Assembly (NCBI RefSeq): GCF_029690045.1
Contig: NZ_CP121464.1
Coordinates: forward strand, 6,076,001 to 6,140,000
DNA length: 64,000 bases
Direction of reading: 5' to 3'
Origin: Janthinobacterium rivuli
GTDB taxonomy: Bacteria > Pseudomonadota > Gammaproteobacteria > Burkholderiales > Burkholderiaceae_D
Part shown: one piece after another, positions 1 through 8,677 of the stretch
How positions within the stretch are numbered: position 1 is the first letter of the stretch
How the letters are laid out: each line of letters starts with the position of its first letter
Made by a program: the position numbers and the translations under genes
Notes under the pieces: generated by a model
Told to the model about the DNA's origin: nothing
The model's database searches: none
What the model saw: the letters and a program-made list of their open reading frames with translations, nothing else

Positions 1-8
1 TCCTATTG

Positions 9-18
9 TTTCAAGGGG
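9..18 (-). promoter_or_regulatory. Candidate sigma-32 (heat-shock) -35 box at window edge
   Basis: Read on the minus strand this is CCCCTTGAAA, matching the CTTGAAA core of sigma-32 promoters with the preceding C-run. The -10 (CCCCAT-type) element would fall outside the window. In many betaproteobacteria hemH is followed by grpE, a sigma-32 target, so a heat-shock gene lying just off the left edge is a reasonable inference. The rest of 19-220 shows no convincing gene. Confidence 0.4.
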
Positions 19-220
19 TATGCATGGCAAAACCAGAATTACATCGATCCATGTTACAGCGTATTACAAACGCTATCCATTTTGGCCAGCGATCCGTGCG
101 CGCATCCCTTGATTTTCCTGGCTTCCCACGGCAAAGCGGGCATTCTACCAGCCCCGCCACGACCATCGCCACTGGCGGTGTTGCTATTTGGAAAACCCCT
201 TGGCCGCGCCAGACATGACA

Positions 221-240
221 AAGCCGCGCAAGCGCGGCTT
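221..240 (-). terminator. Putative terminator hairpin after hemH
   Basis: AAGCCGCGC and GCGCGGCTT form a perfect inverted repeat about 25 bases beyond the hemH stop. On the minus strand it is followed by TTTGTCATGT, a weak T-tract, so termination strength is uncertain. Confidence 0.45.
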
Positions 241-264
241 CAAGATGGCAAAAATTCAATGATG

Positions 265-1374
265 TCAGTTCGTCGCGCCCAGGGCCAAGGCCGCCGCGCG
301 CGCCTGTTCGCCCGCTTTCTTGTCCGCCTCGCGCTGCGCCGCCGTCTTCATCGTCGGCCAGCCAATCATGTGCTGTTCCGCAATTTCCGCCAGGCCCGCG
401 ATCCACGCTGGCGTTTCGTTCAAACAAGCGATGTAGTGAAACTGCTGGCCGCCGGCCGTCTCGAAATCATGCTTGGCTTCCATGGCGATCTCTTCCAGGG
501 TTTCCAGGCAATCGCTGGTAAAGCCAGGACACAGCAGGTCGACGCGCTTGACGCCCTGCTGCGCCAGCGCCACCAGGGTGGGCGCCGTGTACGGTTGCAG
601 CCATTCGGCCTTGCCAAAGCGCGACTGGAAGGTCACCACATATTGCTCTTTAGTTAATTTCAACTTTTCCGCCAGCAGGCGCGCCGTTTTCAGGCATTGG
701 CAGTGATACGGGTCACCCAGCAGCAAGGTCCGCTTGGGCACGCCATGAAAGCTCATCACCAGTTTTTCCGGACGGCCATGCGCTTCCCAATGGTTCAGCA
801 CCGAGTCGCGCAAGGCGTCGATATACGTGTCGTGCTCGTGGTATTGCTTAATAAAACGCAATTCCGGCACATTGCGCACGGTGGCGTAATGGGCAAACAC
901 GGCGTCGTAGATGGAACCGGTCGTCGTGCCAGAATATTGCGGATAGGCAGGCAGGATGGCGATGCGCTCGCAGCCTTCGCTTTTCAGCTTGGCCAGCACG
1001 TCAGGCAAGGAAGGCGAACCGTAGCGCATGGCCATGGCCACCGTGACGCCGTCGTGGCCACGCTCGGCCAGCGCGCCGGCCAGCAGCTTGGCTTGCTTTT
1101 GCGTATGCACTTTCAGCGGCGAGCCTTCGCGCGTCCAGATCGACGCGTATTTCTTGGCCGACTGGCCGGAGCGGAACGGCAAGATGATCAGGTTCAAAAT
1201 GAACCACCAGACGAGGCGGGGAATTTCCACTACGCGCGGGTCCGACAAAAATTGCTTCAGGTAACGCCGCACGGCCGACGACGTCGGCGCATCGGGCGTG
1301 CCCAGGTTGACCAGCACCACGGCGCTGCGGTCGATACTGCCATGCGTGTACGGAGGTTCTGTTTGAAATGACAT
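265..1374 (-). CDS. hemH: Ferrochelatase
   Basis: Inserts ferrous iron into protoporphyrin IX, the last step of protoheme synthesis, at the cytoplasmic face of the membrane. The 369-residue product has the family N-terminal NLGTPDAP segment (about residue 23), the catalytic histidine motif MSFHGVPKR near residue 208, and the downstream SRFGKAEWLQPYT region near 255. Length agrees with bacterial HemH. The C-terminus carries a lysine/alanine-rich tail after the conserved core. It reads in the same direction as nadK-recN upstream but is separated by about 150 bases that contain an inverted repeat element, so it may have its own promoter. Confidence 0.95.
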   Translation of the reverse strand: MSFQTEPPYTHGSIDRSAVVLVNLGTPDAPTSSAVRRYLKQFLSDPRVVEIPRLVWWFILNLIILPFRSGQSAKKYASIWTREGSPLKVHTQKQAKLLAGALAERGHDGVTVAMAMRYGSPSLPDVLAKLKSEGCERIAILPAYPQYSGTTTGSIYDAVFAHYATVRNVPELRFIKQYHEHDTYIDALRDSVLNHWEAHGRPEKLVMSFHGVPKRTLLLGDPYHCQCLKTARLLAEKLKLTKEQYVVTFQSRFGKAEWLQPYTAPTLVALAQQGVKRVDLLCPGFTSDCLETLEEIAMEAKHDFETAGGQQFHYIACLNETPAWIAGLAEIAEQHMIGWPTMKTAAQREADKKAGEQARAAALALGATN

Positions 1375-1444
1375 GAAGGCTCTTCGAAGGCGTTGGATGG
1401 ATTAGCCAGTTATTATAGTTGCATTGAGTTAATAGCGAAGTGCT

Positions 1445-1512
1445 GGGGTCAGACCCTCAATGCCGCTAACGTCAAGCTCAGCGCTAACGCATCCGGGGGT
1501 CTGACCCCGGAT
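1445..1512. repeat. GGGGTCAGACCC-type inverted repeat element
   Basis: GGGGTCAGACCC at 1445-1456 and GGGGTCTGACCCC at 1496-1508 face each other across about 40 bases. The right copy sits in a local dyad with arms ATCCGGGG and CCCCGGAT (1491-1512). Between them is a small direct repeat CGCTAACG. A second, tighter copy of the same 12-mer pair occurs at 62274-62300, so this is a dispersed element in the gap between recN and hemH rather than a gene-specific site. The motif resembles REP-like palindromes common in betaproteobacterial genomes (recollection, not searched). Confidence 0.6.
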
Positions 1513-1524
1513 TTAAGCCTGCGT

Positions 1525-3192
1525 CTAAATTGCCAGCAGTTCACGTGCATGCTTGCGCGTGGTGGCCGTGATTTCCAGGCCGCCCAGCATGCGCGCCACT
1601 TCTTCCACCCGGGCCTTGGCGTCGAGCATGTCGATGCGCGAGGCCGTCTTGCCATTGTCCAGGGTACTTTTTGCCACTTGGAAATGTTGATTGGCCTGGC
1701 TGGCCACTTGCGGCAAGTGGGTCACGCACAGCACTTGCCGTCCCTGCCCCAGGCGTTTCAGCAAGCGCCCGACGACTTCCGCGACGGCGCCGCCGATGCC
1801 GCTGTCGACCTCGTCGAAGATCAGGGTCGGCGTGGTGGTGGCGTGCGAGGTGATGACGGAAATGGCCAGCGCGATGCGCGCCAGTTCGCCGCCGGACGCC
1901 ACTTTCGCCAGGGAGCGTGGCGCCGTGCCCGCATGGCCGGCGACGAGGAATTCCACCTGTTCCAGGCCGTGGGCGGCCGGTTCGCACGGGTGCAGGGCGA
2001 TTTCAAAGCTGCCGCCCGTCATGCTCAGTTCCTGCATCGCGCGCGTGACGGCTTGCCCCAGTTCCAGGGCGGCGGCGCGGCGCGTGTCTGATAACCGTTC
2101 GGCCACGGCGCGGTATTCGGCCTCGATCTTCGCTTCCTGGCGCAGCAAGCCTTCGATGTCGGAAGCATCGGCCAGGTGCTGCAGCTTTTCCGACAGCTTG
2201 GCGTGTTCTTCCGGCAATTCTTCGGGCGTGACGCGGAATTTGCGGGCCGTGCTGTGCATGGCTTCCATGCGCGCGTCGAGCTGGTGCAGGCGTTCCGGGT
2301 CCAGCTCGACCCGGTCCAGGTAATTGTTCAGCGCGTACACGGATTCCTGCAGCTGAATGCGCGACGATTCGATCAGGTCGACGATCGGTTGCAATTCCGC
2401 ATCGACGGAGACCAGCTTGCCCAGCTTCTGGTTCAGGGCCGACAGTTGCGACACGATCGGATGGTCTTCCTGCTCGGAAATGATCGCCAGCGCTTCCTGC
2501 GCCCCTTCCAGCAGGCTGGCCGCGTGCGACAGGCGGCTGTGCTCGTTCGTGATGTCCGTCCACTCGCCGGGCTTGGCGGCCAGTTTTTCCAATTCACCCA
2601 CTTGCCATTCCAGGCGTTCACGTTCGTACAGCACGTTGGCCGCATTCGTTTCGAATTCCTCGCGCTGGCGCACGAGGGCGCGCCAGCGCTTGTGCAGGGC
2701 CGCCACTTGCCGCGCATCCTGTTCCGCGCCCGCTTCGCGCGCCGTCGCCTGGCCGTCGAGCAAGGCGCGCTGCGCTTCGCTTTTCAGCAAGGACTGGTGC
2801 GCGTGCTGGCCGTGGATGTCGACCAGCATGTCACCGAGTTCGCGCAGCTGCGCGGCCGTGGCGGGAATGCCGTTGATGTACGCCTTCGAGCGGCCCGCGT
2901 TGTCGATCACGCGGCGCAGCAGGGCGCCGCCCTCGTCGTTGGCGAATTCGTTGGCCACCAGCCACGCTTGCGCCACGTCACTGACGGAAAAATCGGCCGT
3001 GATGTCGGCCTTGGCCGCACCTTCGCGCACCACGCTGGCGTCGCCGCGCCCGCCCAGCGCCAGGGTCAGCGCATCGATGAGGATGGACTTGCCGGCGCCC
3101 GTCTCGCCCGTCAGCACGCTGAAGCCGGCGGAAAATTCCAGTTCAATGGTATCGACAATGACAAAATCGCGAATGGACAGTGTATGGAGCAT
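1525..3192 (-). CDS. recN: DNA repair protein RecN
   Basis: SMC-like ATPase acting in double-strand break repair. The 555-residue product has Walker A GETGAGKS at residues 29-36, a long middle region of helical/coiled-coil character, and Walker B LIFDEVDSGIGG near residue 463. I chose the ATG giving MLHTLSIRDFVIVD because RecN proteins begin this way; an ATG eight codons upstream is possible but adds an atypical extension. Length matches E. coli RecN (553). It follows nadK by 48 bases and is likely cotranscribed from the LexA-controlled promoter at 4282-4301, consistent with RecN being an SOS protein. Confidence 0.95.
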   Translation of the reverse strand: MLHTLSIRDFVIVDTIELEFSAGFSVLTGETGAGKSILIDALTLALGGRGDASVVREGAAKADITADFSVSDVAQAWLVANEFANDEGGALLRRVIDNAGRSKAYINGIPATAAQLRELGDMLVDIHGQHAHQSLLKSEAQRALLDGQATAREAGAEQDARQVAALHKRWRALVRQREEFETNAANVLYERERLEWQVGELEKLAAKPGEWTDITNEHSRLSHAASLLEGAQEALAIISEQEDHPIVSQLSALNQKLGKLVSVDAELQPIVDLIESSRIQLQESVYALNNYLDRVELDPERLHQLDARMEAMHSTARKFRVTPEELPEEHAKLSEKLQHLADASDIEGLLRQEAKIEAEYRAVAERLSDTRRAAALELGQAVTRAMQELSMTGGSFEIALHPCEPAAHGLEQVEFLVAGHAGTAPRSLAKVASGGELARIALAISVITSHATTTPTLIFDEVDSGIGGAVAEVVGRLLKRLGQGRQVLCVTHLPQVASQANQHFQVAKSTLDNGKTASRIDMLDAKARVEEVARMLGGLEITATTRKHARELLAI

Positions 3193-3240
3193 GGCTTCAG
3201 TGGTTGGGCGGCGCACCGCGGGTTGAAGTGGAGAAAAATG

Positions 3241-4212
3241 TTAGCTGAGCTTGCCCTCGCCCGACGGGTACTCATTCCAGTGCAACTTTTCACGCAGGGT
3301 GTTGTAGTAGCTCCACCCTTCCGGATGCAGGAAGGTAATCGTGTGCGGCGAACGGCGGATGAGGATGCGGTCTTGCTGCACCAGGCTGGCAAAGGTCTGC
3401 ATGTCGAAATTGACGCTGATATCGCGTCCGCGCACGATCTCCACGACGATCTGGCTGGAATCTGGCAAGACGATGGGCCGGTTCGACAGCGCGTGCGGGG
3501 CGATCGGCACGAGCACGATGCCGCCCAGGGTCGGGTGCAGCAGCGGGCCGCCGGCCGACAGCGAATACGCGGTCGAGCCCGTCGGCGTGGAAATGATCAA
3601 GCCATCGGAACGCTGGTTGTACATGAAGTGGCCATCGACCTCGACGCGCAATTCGGCCATGCCGGCGCCAGCGCCGCGCGAGACGACGACATCGTTGACG
3701 GCCATGCCCACGTGAATCGACTCGCCGTCGCGCAGCACGCTGCCTTCAAGCAAGGTGCGGCGTTCGGCCTTGAAGCGGCCGCCGAGAATTTGCGCCAGCA
3801 CGGGCAGCATGCGCTCGAGCGGGATATCCGTCATGAAACCCAATCGTCCTTGATTGATACCGATCAAGGGGACGTCGAATGGCGCCAGCTGGCGCGCAAT
3901 GCCCAGCATGGTGCCGTCACCGCCCATGACGATGGCGCAATCGGCGGCGGCGCCGATCTCGGCCGGCGACATGGCGCGCACGCCGGGAAACGCCAGGTTC
4001 AGATGCGCCGCAGTCTCCGCCTCGAAGACCACCGTGTGACCCAGCACTTGCAGAAAATCGACGATGCTTTTCACGGGCTCGGCAATGCCATCCGTATTCT
4101 GGCGCACGACCAGGGCGATGGTCTTGGCGCCCAGGTTGAAGCGCTCGCCCGGGGCTGGCAAGATCGCTGCTGGCTGTTCGGCGCGCTGTTCGGCGTGTGT
4201 ATCGACGGGCAT
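3241..4212 (-). CDS. nadK: NAD kinase
   Basis: Phosphorylates NAD to NADP with ATP or polyphosphate in the cytosol. Diagnostic motifs are GGDGTMLG near residue 95, [11 protein letters not shown], and [18 protein letters not shown] in the substrate-binding half. The start giving MPVDTHAEQ (323 residues) is the most plausible. The frame stays open far upstream, but that part has no NAD kinase character and would run through the LexA box. The roughly 20-residue stretch before the conserved core is longer than in E. coli NadK (292), a common betaproteobacterial feature. First gene of a likely nadK-recN operon. Confidence 0.95.
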   Translation of the reverse strand: MPVDTHAEQRAEQPAAILPAPGERFNLGAKTIALVVRQNTDGIAEPVKSIVDFLQVLGHTVVFEAETAAHLNLAFPGVRAMSPAEIGAAADCAIVMGGDGTMLGIARQLAPFDVPLIGINQGRLGFMTDIPLERMLPVLAQILGGRFKAERRTLLEGSVLRDGESIHVGMAVNDVVVSRGAGAGMAELRVEVDGHFMYNQRSDGLIISTPTGSTAYSLSAGGPLLHPTLGGIVLVPIAPHALSNRPIVLPDSSQIVVEIVRGRDISVNFDMQTFASLVQQDRILIRRSPHTITFLHPEGWSYYNTLREKLHWNEYPSGEGKLS

Positions 4213-4281
4213 AAGAGTCTCGGTAATGAATTCGGTGGCAAACCGCCCCAGGCTGTCGCGTCGCACGCCGGCATCGCATGA

Positions 4282-4301
4282 TACTGTATATATGAACAGT
4301 A
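4282..4301. promoter_or_regulatory. LexA (SOS) box upstream of nadK-recN
   Basis: The sequence is TACTGTATATATGAACAGTA. It matches the CTGT-N8-ACAG core of the E. coli-type LexA operator and is nearly identical to the full consensus TACTGTATATATATACAGTA. It lies about 70 bases upstream of the nadK start and so should place nadK and recN under SOS control. E. coli recN is itself LexA-regulated from a promoter downstream of nadK; here the operator precedes both genes. Confidence 0.85.
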
Positions 4302-4468
4302 TAGTGCGGCTGCCGCGTGCCCGCAAGGGGCGTTCTTGGTGTTGCACGCAGTGTAGCGCAGAAAAAGAATCGTCCATGCGTGCGCCAGCGCTCCCTGCAT
4401 GGACAAATCCGCTTGCAGATGGCCTGCCGCGGCGTGACACTGGTTTTACTTTACTGTCAGGAGGCCAT

Positions 4469-4735
4469 ATGGTTACCCAGCATAGCGAGCGCAAGATCAA
4501 TACCGATGAAAAGGTCAAAAATGACGGCGTCGACCGCCTGCCGCACGAGCGCGATGAATCGCCCGACGCGCAAAAGGTGCGACCGCGCAAGATCATGCAA
4601 CAGGCGGCCAGCGACCTGGAACAGGGCCTGGTCGACACGGACCGGCGCGCCCAGCCCGGCGTGGAAAAGGTCAAGCCCACCGTGCCACAGCAAGCGCGTC
4701 CCGACCCGCAGTTGGAACCAAAGAAGGCGCGCTGA
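4469..4735 (+). CDS. Small charged hypothetical protein (88 aa)
   Basis: Starts at ATG 4469 behind a strong ribosome-binding site CAGGAGG (4458-4464). The product is hydrophilic, rich in Lys, Arg, Asp, Gln and Pro, with no signal peptide or membrane segment and no cysteine. Predicted to be cytosolic and probably largely disordered. I do not recognise a characterised family, although small proteins of this style are common in Burkholderiales. It lies divergent from nadK and upstream of the sugar dehydrogenase gene; no functional link is evident. Confidence 0.7.
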   Translation: MVTQHSERKINTDEKVKNDGVDRLPHERDESPDAQKVRPRKIMQQAASDLEQGLVDTDRRAQPGVEKVKPTVPQQARPDPQLEPKKAR

Positions 4736-4771
4736 CTCCAACTGTCACGCACTGCTGCTCTGGAGTACGCC

Positions 4772-6082
4772 ATGCACCGTTACGTCTGTTCATTCTTGCT
4801 GGCCGCTGCCTGCGGCGCATCTGTCGCCCACGCCCAGGCGCCCGCCATGCCCGCGGGCTTTGGTCCGCAGCCCGCCCTGCCCGCACCGGACAAGCAACTG
4901 ATTCCCACCGTCAACGTGGCACCCGTGCAGCGCTGGACGGCCGCGCAGCGCCCCGTGGCCGCGGCCGGCCTGGCCATACACGCGTATGCGCGCGACCTCG
5001 ACCATCCGCGCTGGCTGTACGTGCTGCCGAATGGCGACGTGCTCGTGGCGGAAACGAATGCCCCGCCGAAGCCCGACGATAACAAGGGCATCAAGGGCGC
5101 CATCATGCAGATGCAAATGAAAAAGGCGGGCGCCGCCACGCCCAGCGCCAACCGTATCACTTTGCTGCGCGGCATCGATAGCAAGGGCATGGCGCAAACG
5201 CGCAGCGTGTTCCTGCAAGGCTTGCACTCGCCATTTGGCATGGCCCTGGTGGGTAACGATCTGTACGTCGCCAACGCCGATGCGCTGCTGCGCTTCCCAT
5301 ACAAAACTGGACAGACGGCCATCACGGCGCCTGGCGTCAAGGTGATCGATCTGCCGGGCGGCCCCATCAATCACCACTGGACCAAGAACGTCGTCGCCAG
5401 CGCCGATGGCAAATTTCTCTATGTTGCCGTCGGCTCGAACAGCAATGTGGGCGAGAACGGCATGGCGGCCGAAGATGGCCGCGCCGCTATCTGGCAAGTC
5501 ACGCGCGCGACGGGCAAGGCACGCGTGTATGCGACGGGTTTGCGCAACCCTGTCGGCCTGGCCTGGCAACCCAAGACGGGCGCCCTCTGGACGGCCGTCA
5601 ATGAACGCGACGAGCTGGGCAACGACCTGGTGCCCGACTACATGACGTCCGTCAAGGACGGCGCTTTCTATGGCTGGCCCTACAGTTATTTCGGCCAGCA
5701 CGTCGATGCGCGGGTCCAGCCGCCGCGCCCCGAACTGGTGGCCACCGCCATCGCGCCGGACTACGCGCTCGGTGCGCACACGGCCTCGCTGGGCCTGGCG
5801 TTTTATGACGGCGTCTTGCTGCCCGAACGCTACCGGGGCGGCGCCTTCATCGGCCAGCATGGTTCATGGAACCGCAAGCCCTTCAGCGGCTATAAAGTCA
5901 TTTATGTGCCCTTCGCCAACGGCGTGCCCAGCGGACCGCCACACGACGTCGTCAGCGGCTTCCTGGACGGGAACGGCAAGGCGCAGGGCCGCCCCGTCGG
6001 CGTGGCCGTCGACAAGGCGGGAGCACTGCTGGTGGCGGACGACGTGGGCAATGTCATCTGGCGCGTGACGCCGGCGCCGTGA
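4772..6082 (+). CDS. PQQ-type sugar (sorbosone) dehydrogenase family protein
   Basis: Predicted periplasmic six-bladed beta-propeller oxidoreductase of the glucose/sorbosone dehydrogenase family. A signal peptide covers about residues 1-22 (hydrophobic LLAAACGAS then AHA-Q cleavage). Propeller features include [69 protein letters not shown] and a final [12 protein letters not shown] strand. The 436-residue length fits the family. The substrate is unknown; PQQ use is inferred from the family only. It stands alone between a small hypothetical gene and an OsmC gene. Confidence 0.85.
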   Translation: MHRYVCSFLLAAACGASVAHAQAPAMPAGFGPQPALPAPDKQLIPTVNVAPVQRWTAAQRPVAAAGLAIHAYARDLDHPRWLYVLPNGDVLVAETNAPPKPDDNKGIKGAIMQMQMKKAGAATPSANRITLLRGIDSKGMAQTRSVFLQGLHSPFGMALVGNDLYVANADALLRFPYKTGQTAITAPGVKVIDLPGGPINHHWTKNVVASADGKFLYVAVGSNSNVGENGMAAEDGRAAIWQVTRATGKARVYATGLRNPVGLAWQPKTGALWTAVNERDELGNDLVPDYMTSVKDGAFYGWPYSYFGQHVDARVQPPRPELVATAIAPDYALGAHTASLGLAFYDGVLLPERYRGGAFIGQHGSWNRKPFSGYKVIYVPFANGVPSGPPHDVVSGFLDGNGKAQGRPVGVAVDKAGALLVADDVGNVIWRVTPAP

Positions 6083-6195
6083 GTGACTAAGCCCTGCACG
6101 TGCTCCCCTGCATGCGCCCCCTGTGTGGCGCAACGAACGGAAGGGCAAAGGAGGCTCGCGCATGATGGATGCTCGAACCACGCAAGGAGTACATC

Positions 6196-6618
6196 ATGAA
6201 AAAAACAGGATCAGCCGTCTGGAGTGGCGGCCTTAAAGATGGCAAAGGGTTTATTTCCACCCAAAGCGGTGCGCTCGACAATGTAGCCTATGGTTTTAAT
6301 ACGCGCTTCGAAGACGGTCCCGGCAGCAATCCGGAAGAACTGATCGGCGCGGCCCATGCGGCCTGCTTCACCATGGCCCTGTCCGGCCAGCTGGGCGAGG
6401 CGGGCTTGCGCGCCACGGCCCTGAAAACCACGGCCGACGTCAGCCTGGAAAAAATCGATGGCAGCTATGCCATCACGGCCGTGCACCTGACCCTGGTGGC
6501 CACCATTCCCGGCGCCACCGACGAAGCGTTCCAGGACGCGGCCCTGCGCGCCAAGCTCGGCTGTCCAGTATCGAAGTTGCTGGCGACGGAAATCACCCTG
6601 GACGCCCATCTGGAGTAA
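6196..6618 (+). CDS. OsmC/Ohr-family peroxiredoxin
   Basis: Cytosolic thiol peroxidase that reduces organic or fatty-acid hydroperoxides. The two family cysteines are visible: AAHAACFTMAL near residue 57 and LGCPVSKLL near residue 122. The 140-residue length is typical. The start at 6196 follows AAGGAG (6184-6189); an upstream in-frame ATG at 6169 would overlap this ribosome-binding site and is rejected. The motif pattern and SNPEELIGAAHAAC favour the OsmC rather than the Ohr subgroup. Expressed probably as a single gene. Confidence 0.9.
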   Translation: MKKTGSAVWSGGLKDGKGFISTQSGALDNVAYGFNTRFEDGPGSNPEELIGAAHAACFTMALSGQLGEAGLRATALKTTADVSLEKIDGSYAITAVHLTLVATIPGATDEAFQDAALRAKLGCPVSKLLATEITLDAHLE

Positions 6619-6732
6619 CGCCGGCATGCCGTCCGCTGCTGTTCCATCACCGGGCGGCAGGGGCGGTCTCGGCAAGAAAGCCGTAAAACGCATAAAATCC
6701 TGCCATTCCCCTATCAACATCAAGGATTTACG

Positions 6733-7140
6733 ATGCGTATTTTGCACACCATGTTACGGGTCGGCGACCTGCAGCGCTCCATCGATTTTTACACCAAGGT
6801 CCTGGGCATGACGCTGCTGCGCACCAGTGACAATCCGGAATACCAGTACACGCTGGCCTTCGTCGGCTATGGTTCGAACCCCGACCACGCGGAACTGGAA
6901 CTGACGTATAACTATGGCACCACCAGCTACGAGCTGGGCACGGCGTACGGCCACATCGCCATCTCGGCCGACGACATCGTCGCCGCGTGCGACGCGGCAC
7001 GCGCAAATGGCGGCAACGTCACGCGCGAACCGGGTCCCGTGAAAGGCGGCAACACGGTCATCGCCTTTATCACCGATCCGGACGGCTACAAGATCGAATT
7101 GATCGAGCGCAAGTTCGACGGCCAGGGCGGCGGCCTGTAA
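6733..7140 (+). CDS. gloA: Lactoylglutathione lyase (glyoxalase I)
   Basis: Converts the hemithioacetal of methylglyoxal and glutathione to S-lactoylglutathione. The 135-residue product starts [20 protein letters not shown]. Metal ligands are visible as His5, the Glu in AELELTYN, the His in YGHIAI and the Glu in KIELIER, the nickel-type bacterial pattern. The gene is monocistronic in appearance, converging on the LysR gene whose stop lies five bases away. Confidence 0.95.
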   Translation: MRILHTMLRVGDLQRSIDFYTKVLGMTLLRTSDNPEYQYTLAFVGYGSNPDHAELELTYNYGTTSYELGTAYGHIAISADDIVAACDAARANGGNVTREPGPVKGGNTVIAFITDPDGYKIELIERKFDGQGGGL

Positions 7141-7144
7141 GTCC

Positions 7145-8059
7145 TCAGCCTGGCTCGGCGGCCTGGGCGATGGCCGCGCGCAGCCAGGCAATGCCCGCAT
7201 CGCCGTCCGTACGGCGGTGCCGTATCGTTTCAAACGCAAACGGCGCGATGGCAAACGGCGCAGCATACAGCGCCAGCCCTTGCGCCACGCTTCCCTGCAA
7301 GGCCCGCTGCGCCACCGTCAGGATCAAGTCCGTCCCCCGCACGACATCCGGTGCGACCGTCCAGTAAGGCACACGCACGGCGATGCGGCGCGTCTGTCCC
7401 AGCTGGGCCAGGGCCGCGTCGACTTCGGCCGCCATGCCGCCTTCGCTGGACGCCACCAGCACGTGCGGGCGCGCCAGATAGGTTTCCAGGCTCAGCATTT
7501 CACCGTCCGCCAGGCTGGCGGGATCCAGCGCGCACACGAACGTTTCCTCGAATAAAGTTTCACGGTGTAACTGCTCGGGCAATTGCGGGAACACGCCCAG
7601 CGCCAGGTCGATTTCGCCATCCTGCACGCCAGCGATCACGGCCGGTCGGCTGGCATAGCTGATGGCCAGGTCGATGCCGGGCGCTTCCACGCGCAAGCGC
7701 CGCAACAAACGGGGCAAGATCAGCGCCGCGCCGTAATCCGACATGGCCAGGCGAAACACGCGCTGCGCCGTGGCCGCCTCGAAGACGGCGCCACCGAGCA
7801 CGGAGCGCACGCTTTGCAAGGCTTCGGCCAGCGGCCGCGCCAATTCCAGGGCGCGCGCCGTTGGCTGGAAGCCGCCCTTGCCGCGCAGCAGCAGCGGGTC
7901 GCCGAGCAAGTGGCGCAAGCGGGCCAGCGCATGGCTGACGGCAGGCTGGCTCATGTGCAAGCGCTCGGCCGCGCGCGACAAATGGCGCTCGCTGAGCAGC
8001 GCGTCCAGGATCACCAGCAAGTTCAAATCGACAGCGCGCAGATTATTCATTTGGTGCAT
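7145..8059 (-). CDS. LysR-family transcriptional regulator
   Basis: The N-terminal winged helix-turn-helix is clear: LNLLVILDALLSERHLSRAAERLHMSQPAVSHALARLRHLLGDPLL. It is followed by a periplasmic-binding-protein-like effector domain from about residue 95. The 304-residue length is standard. Start could be MHQMNNL (8059) or MNNL (8050). It is transcribed divergently from the DMT transporter at 8142, the classical arrangement in which a LysR protein controls its neighbour. The inducer is unknown. Confidence 0.9.
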   Translation of the reverse strand: MHQMNNLRAVDLNLLVILDALLSERHLSRAAERLHMSQPAVSHALARLRHLLGDPLLLRGKGGFQPTARALELARPLAEALQSVRSVLGGAVFEAATAQRVFRLAMSDYGAALILPRLLRRLRVEAPGIDLAISYASRPAVIAGVQDGEIDLALGVFPQLPEQLHRETLFEETFVCALDPASLADGEMLSLETYLARPHVLVASSEGGMAAEVDAALAQLGQTRRIAVRVPYWTVAPDVVRGTDLILTVAQRALQGSVAQGLALYAAPFAIAPFAFETIRHRRTDGDAGIAWLRAAIAQAAEPG

Positions 8060-8082
8060 AGTTAGATGACAAAGTACGAATT

Positions 8083-8093
8083 GGATTTAATCC
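8083..8093. promoter_or_regulatory. Candidate LysR operator dyad in divergent intergenic region
   Basis: GGAT-TTA-ATCC lies in the 82-base gap between the divergent LysR and transporter genes. It is the only obvious short dyad there and fits loosely the interrupted dyads bound by LysR proteins. Assignment is positional inference. Confidence 0.3.
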
Positions 8094-8141
8094 TGACAGC
8101 ATAATACGATGATCCCATCAACTCAACTGTGGGAGTGTCAC

Positions 8142-8609
8142 ATGCATGGATGGATTACCGTATTTGCCCCGCTGGCCATGCTGGCCGGCGCCGTCGTCCC
8201 CTTCCAGGCGGGCGCGAACGCCGCACTGGGCCGCAACCTTGGCCACCCGTTGTGGGCCACCCTCGCCTCGCTGGCCGTCAGCGCCGTGCTCGCCTCGCTC
8301 GTGATGCTCGTCTGGCGGGTACCGGCGCCCGACGTCGGTCTCGCCATGCGGGGACCGGGCTGGTCCTGGCTGGGCGGCGCGGCTGGCGTGTTTTACATTA
8401 CGGCCGCGCTGATGCTGGCGCCGCGCATGGGTTCCGGCCCCTTCATGGCGGCCGTCATCGGCGGGCAAATGCTGGCCGCGCTGGCCATCGACCGCTACGG
8501 CTTGCTGGACTTTGCCGTCAAACATATTTCTCCGCTGCACTGGGCCGGCGCGGGGCTGGTGGTGGCCGGTGTCGTGCTGACCCAATTCGCCAACAGCCGC
8601 GCCGTGTAA
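8142..8609 (+). CDS. DMT-family membrane transporter (YdcZ/DUF606 type)
   Basis: A 155-residue inner-membrane protein with five predicted transmembrane helices. The N-terminal segment FAPLAMLAGAVVPFQAGANAALGR is the YdcZ-type half-size drug/metabolite transporter signature. Start at ATG 8142 follows GGGAGTG; an earlier ATG at 8109 lacks a ribosome-binding site. Substrate unknown. Probably controlled by the divergent LysR regulator. Confidence 0.85.
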   Translation: MHGWITVFAPLAMLAGAVVPFQAGANAALGRNLGHPLWATLASLAVSAVLASLVMLVWRVPAPDVGLAMRGPGWSWLGGAAGVFYITAALMLAPRMGSGPFMAAVIGGQMLAALAIDRYGLLDFAVKHISPLHWAGAGLVVAGVVLTQFANSRAV

Positions 8610-8630
8610 CACCACTTCAAGACGAAAAAA

Positions 8631-8658
8631 AAACCAGCGCCGTTGCCGGGGCTGGTTT
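8631..8658. terminator. Bidirectional rho-independent terminator
   Basis: AAACCAGC (8631-8638) and GCTGGTTT (8651-8658) form a stem with a GC-rich loop, preceded by an A-run and followed by T residues. It separates the convergent transporter and tolC-like genes and can serve both. Confidence 0.85.
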
Positions 8659-8677
8659 TCATTCAGCAAGACCGCGC

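Noticed and set aside
2176..4281. A 701-codon plus-strand frame opposite recN and nadK
   Set aside because: Both minus-strand genes have full sets of family motifs; the plus frame has none and shows shadow composition.
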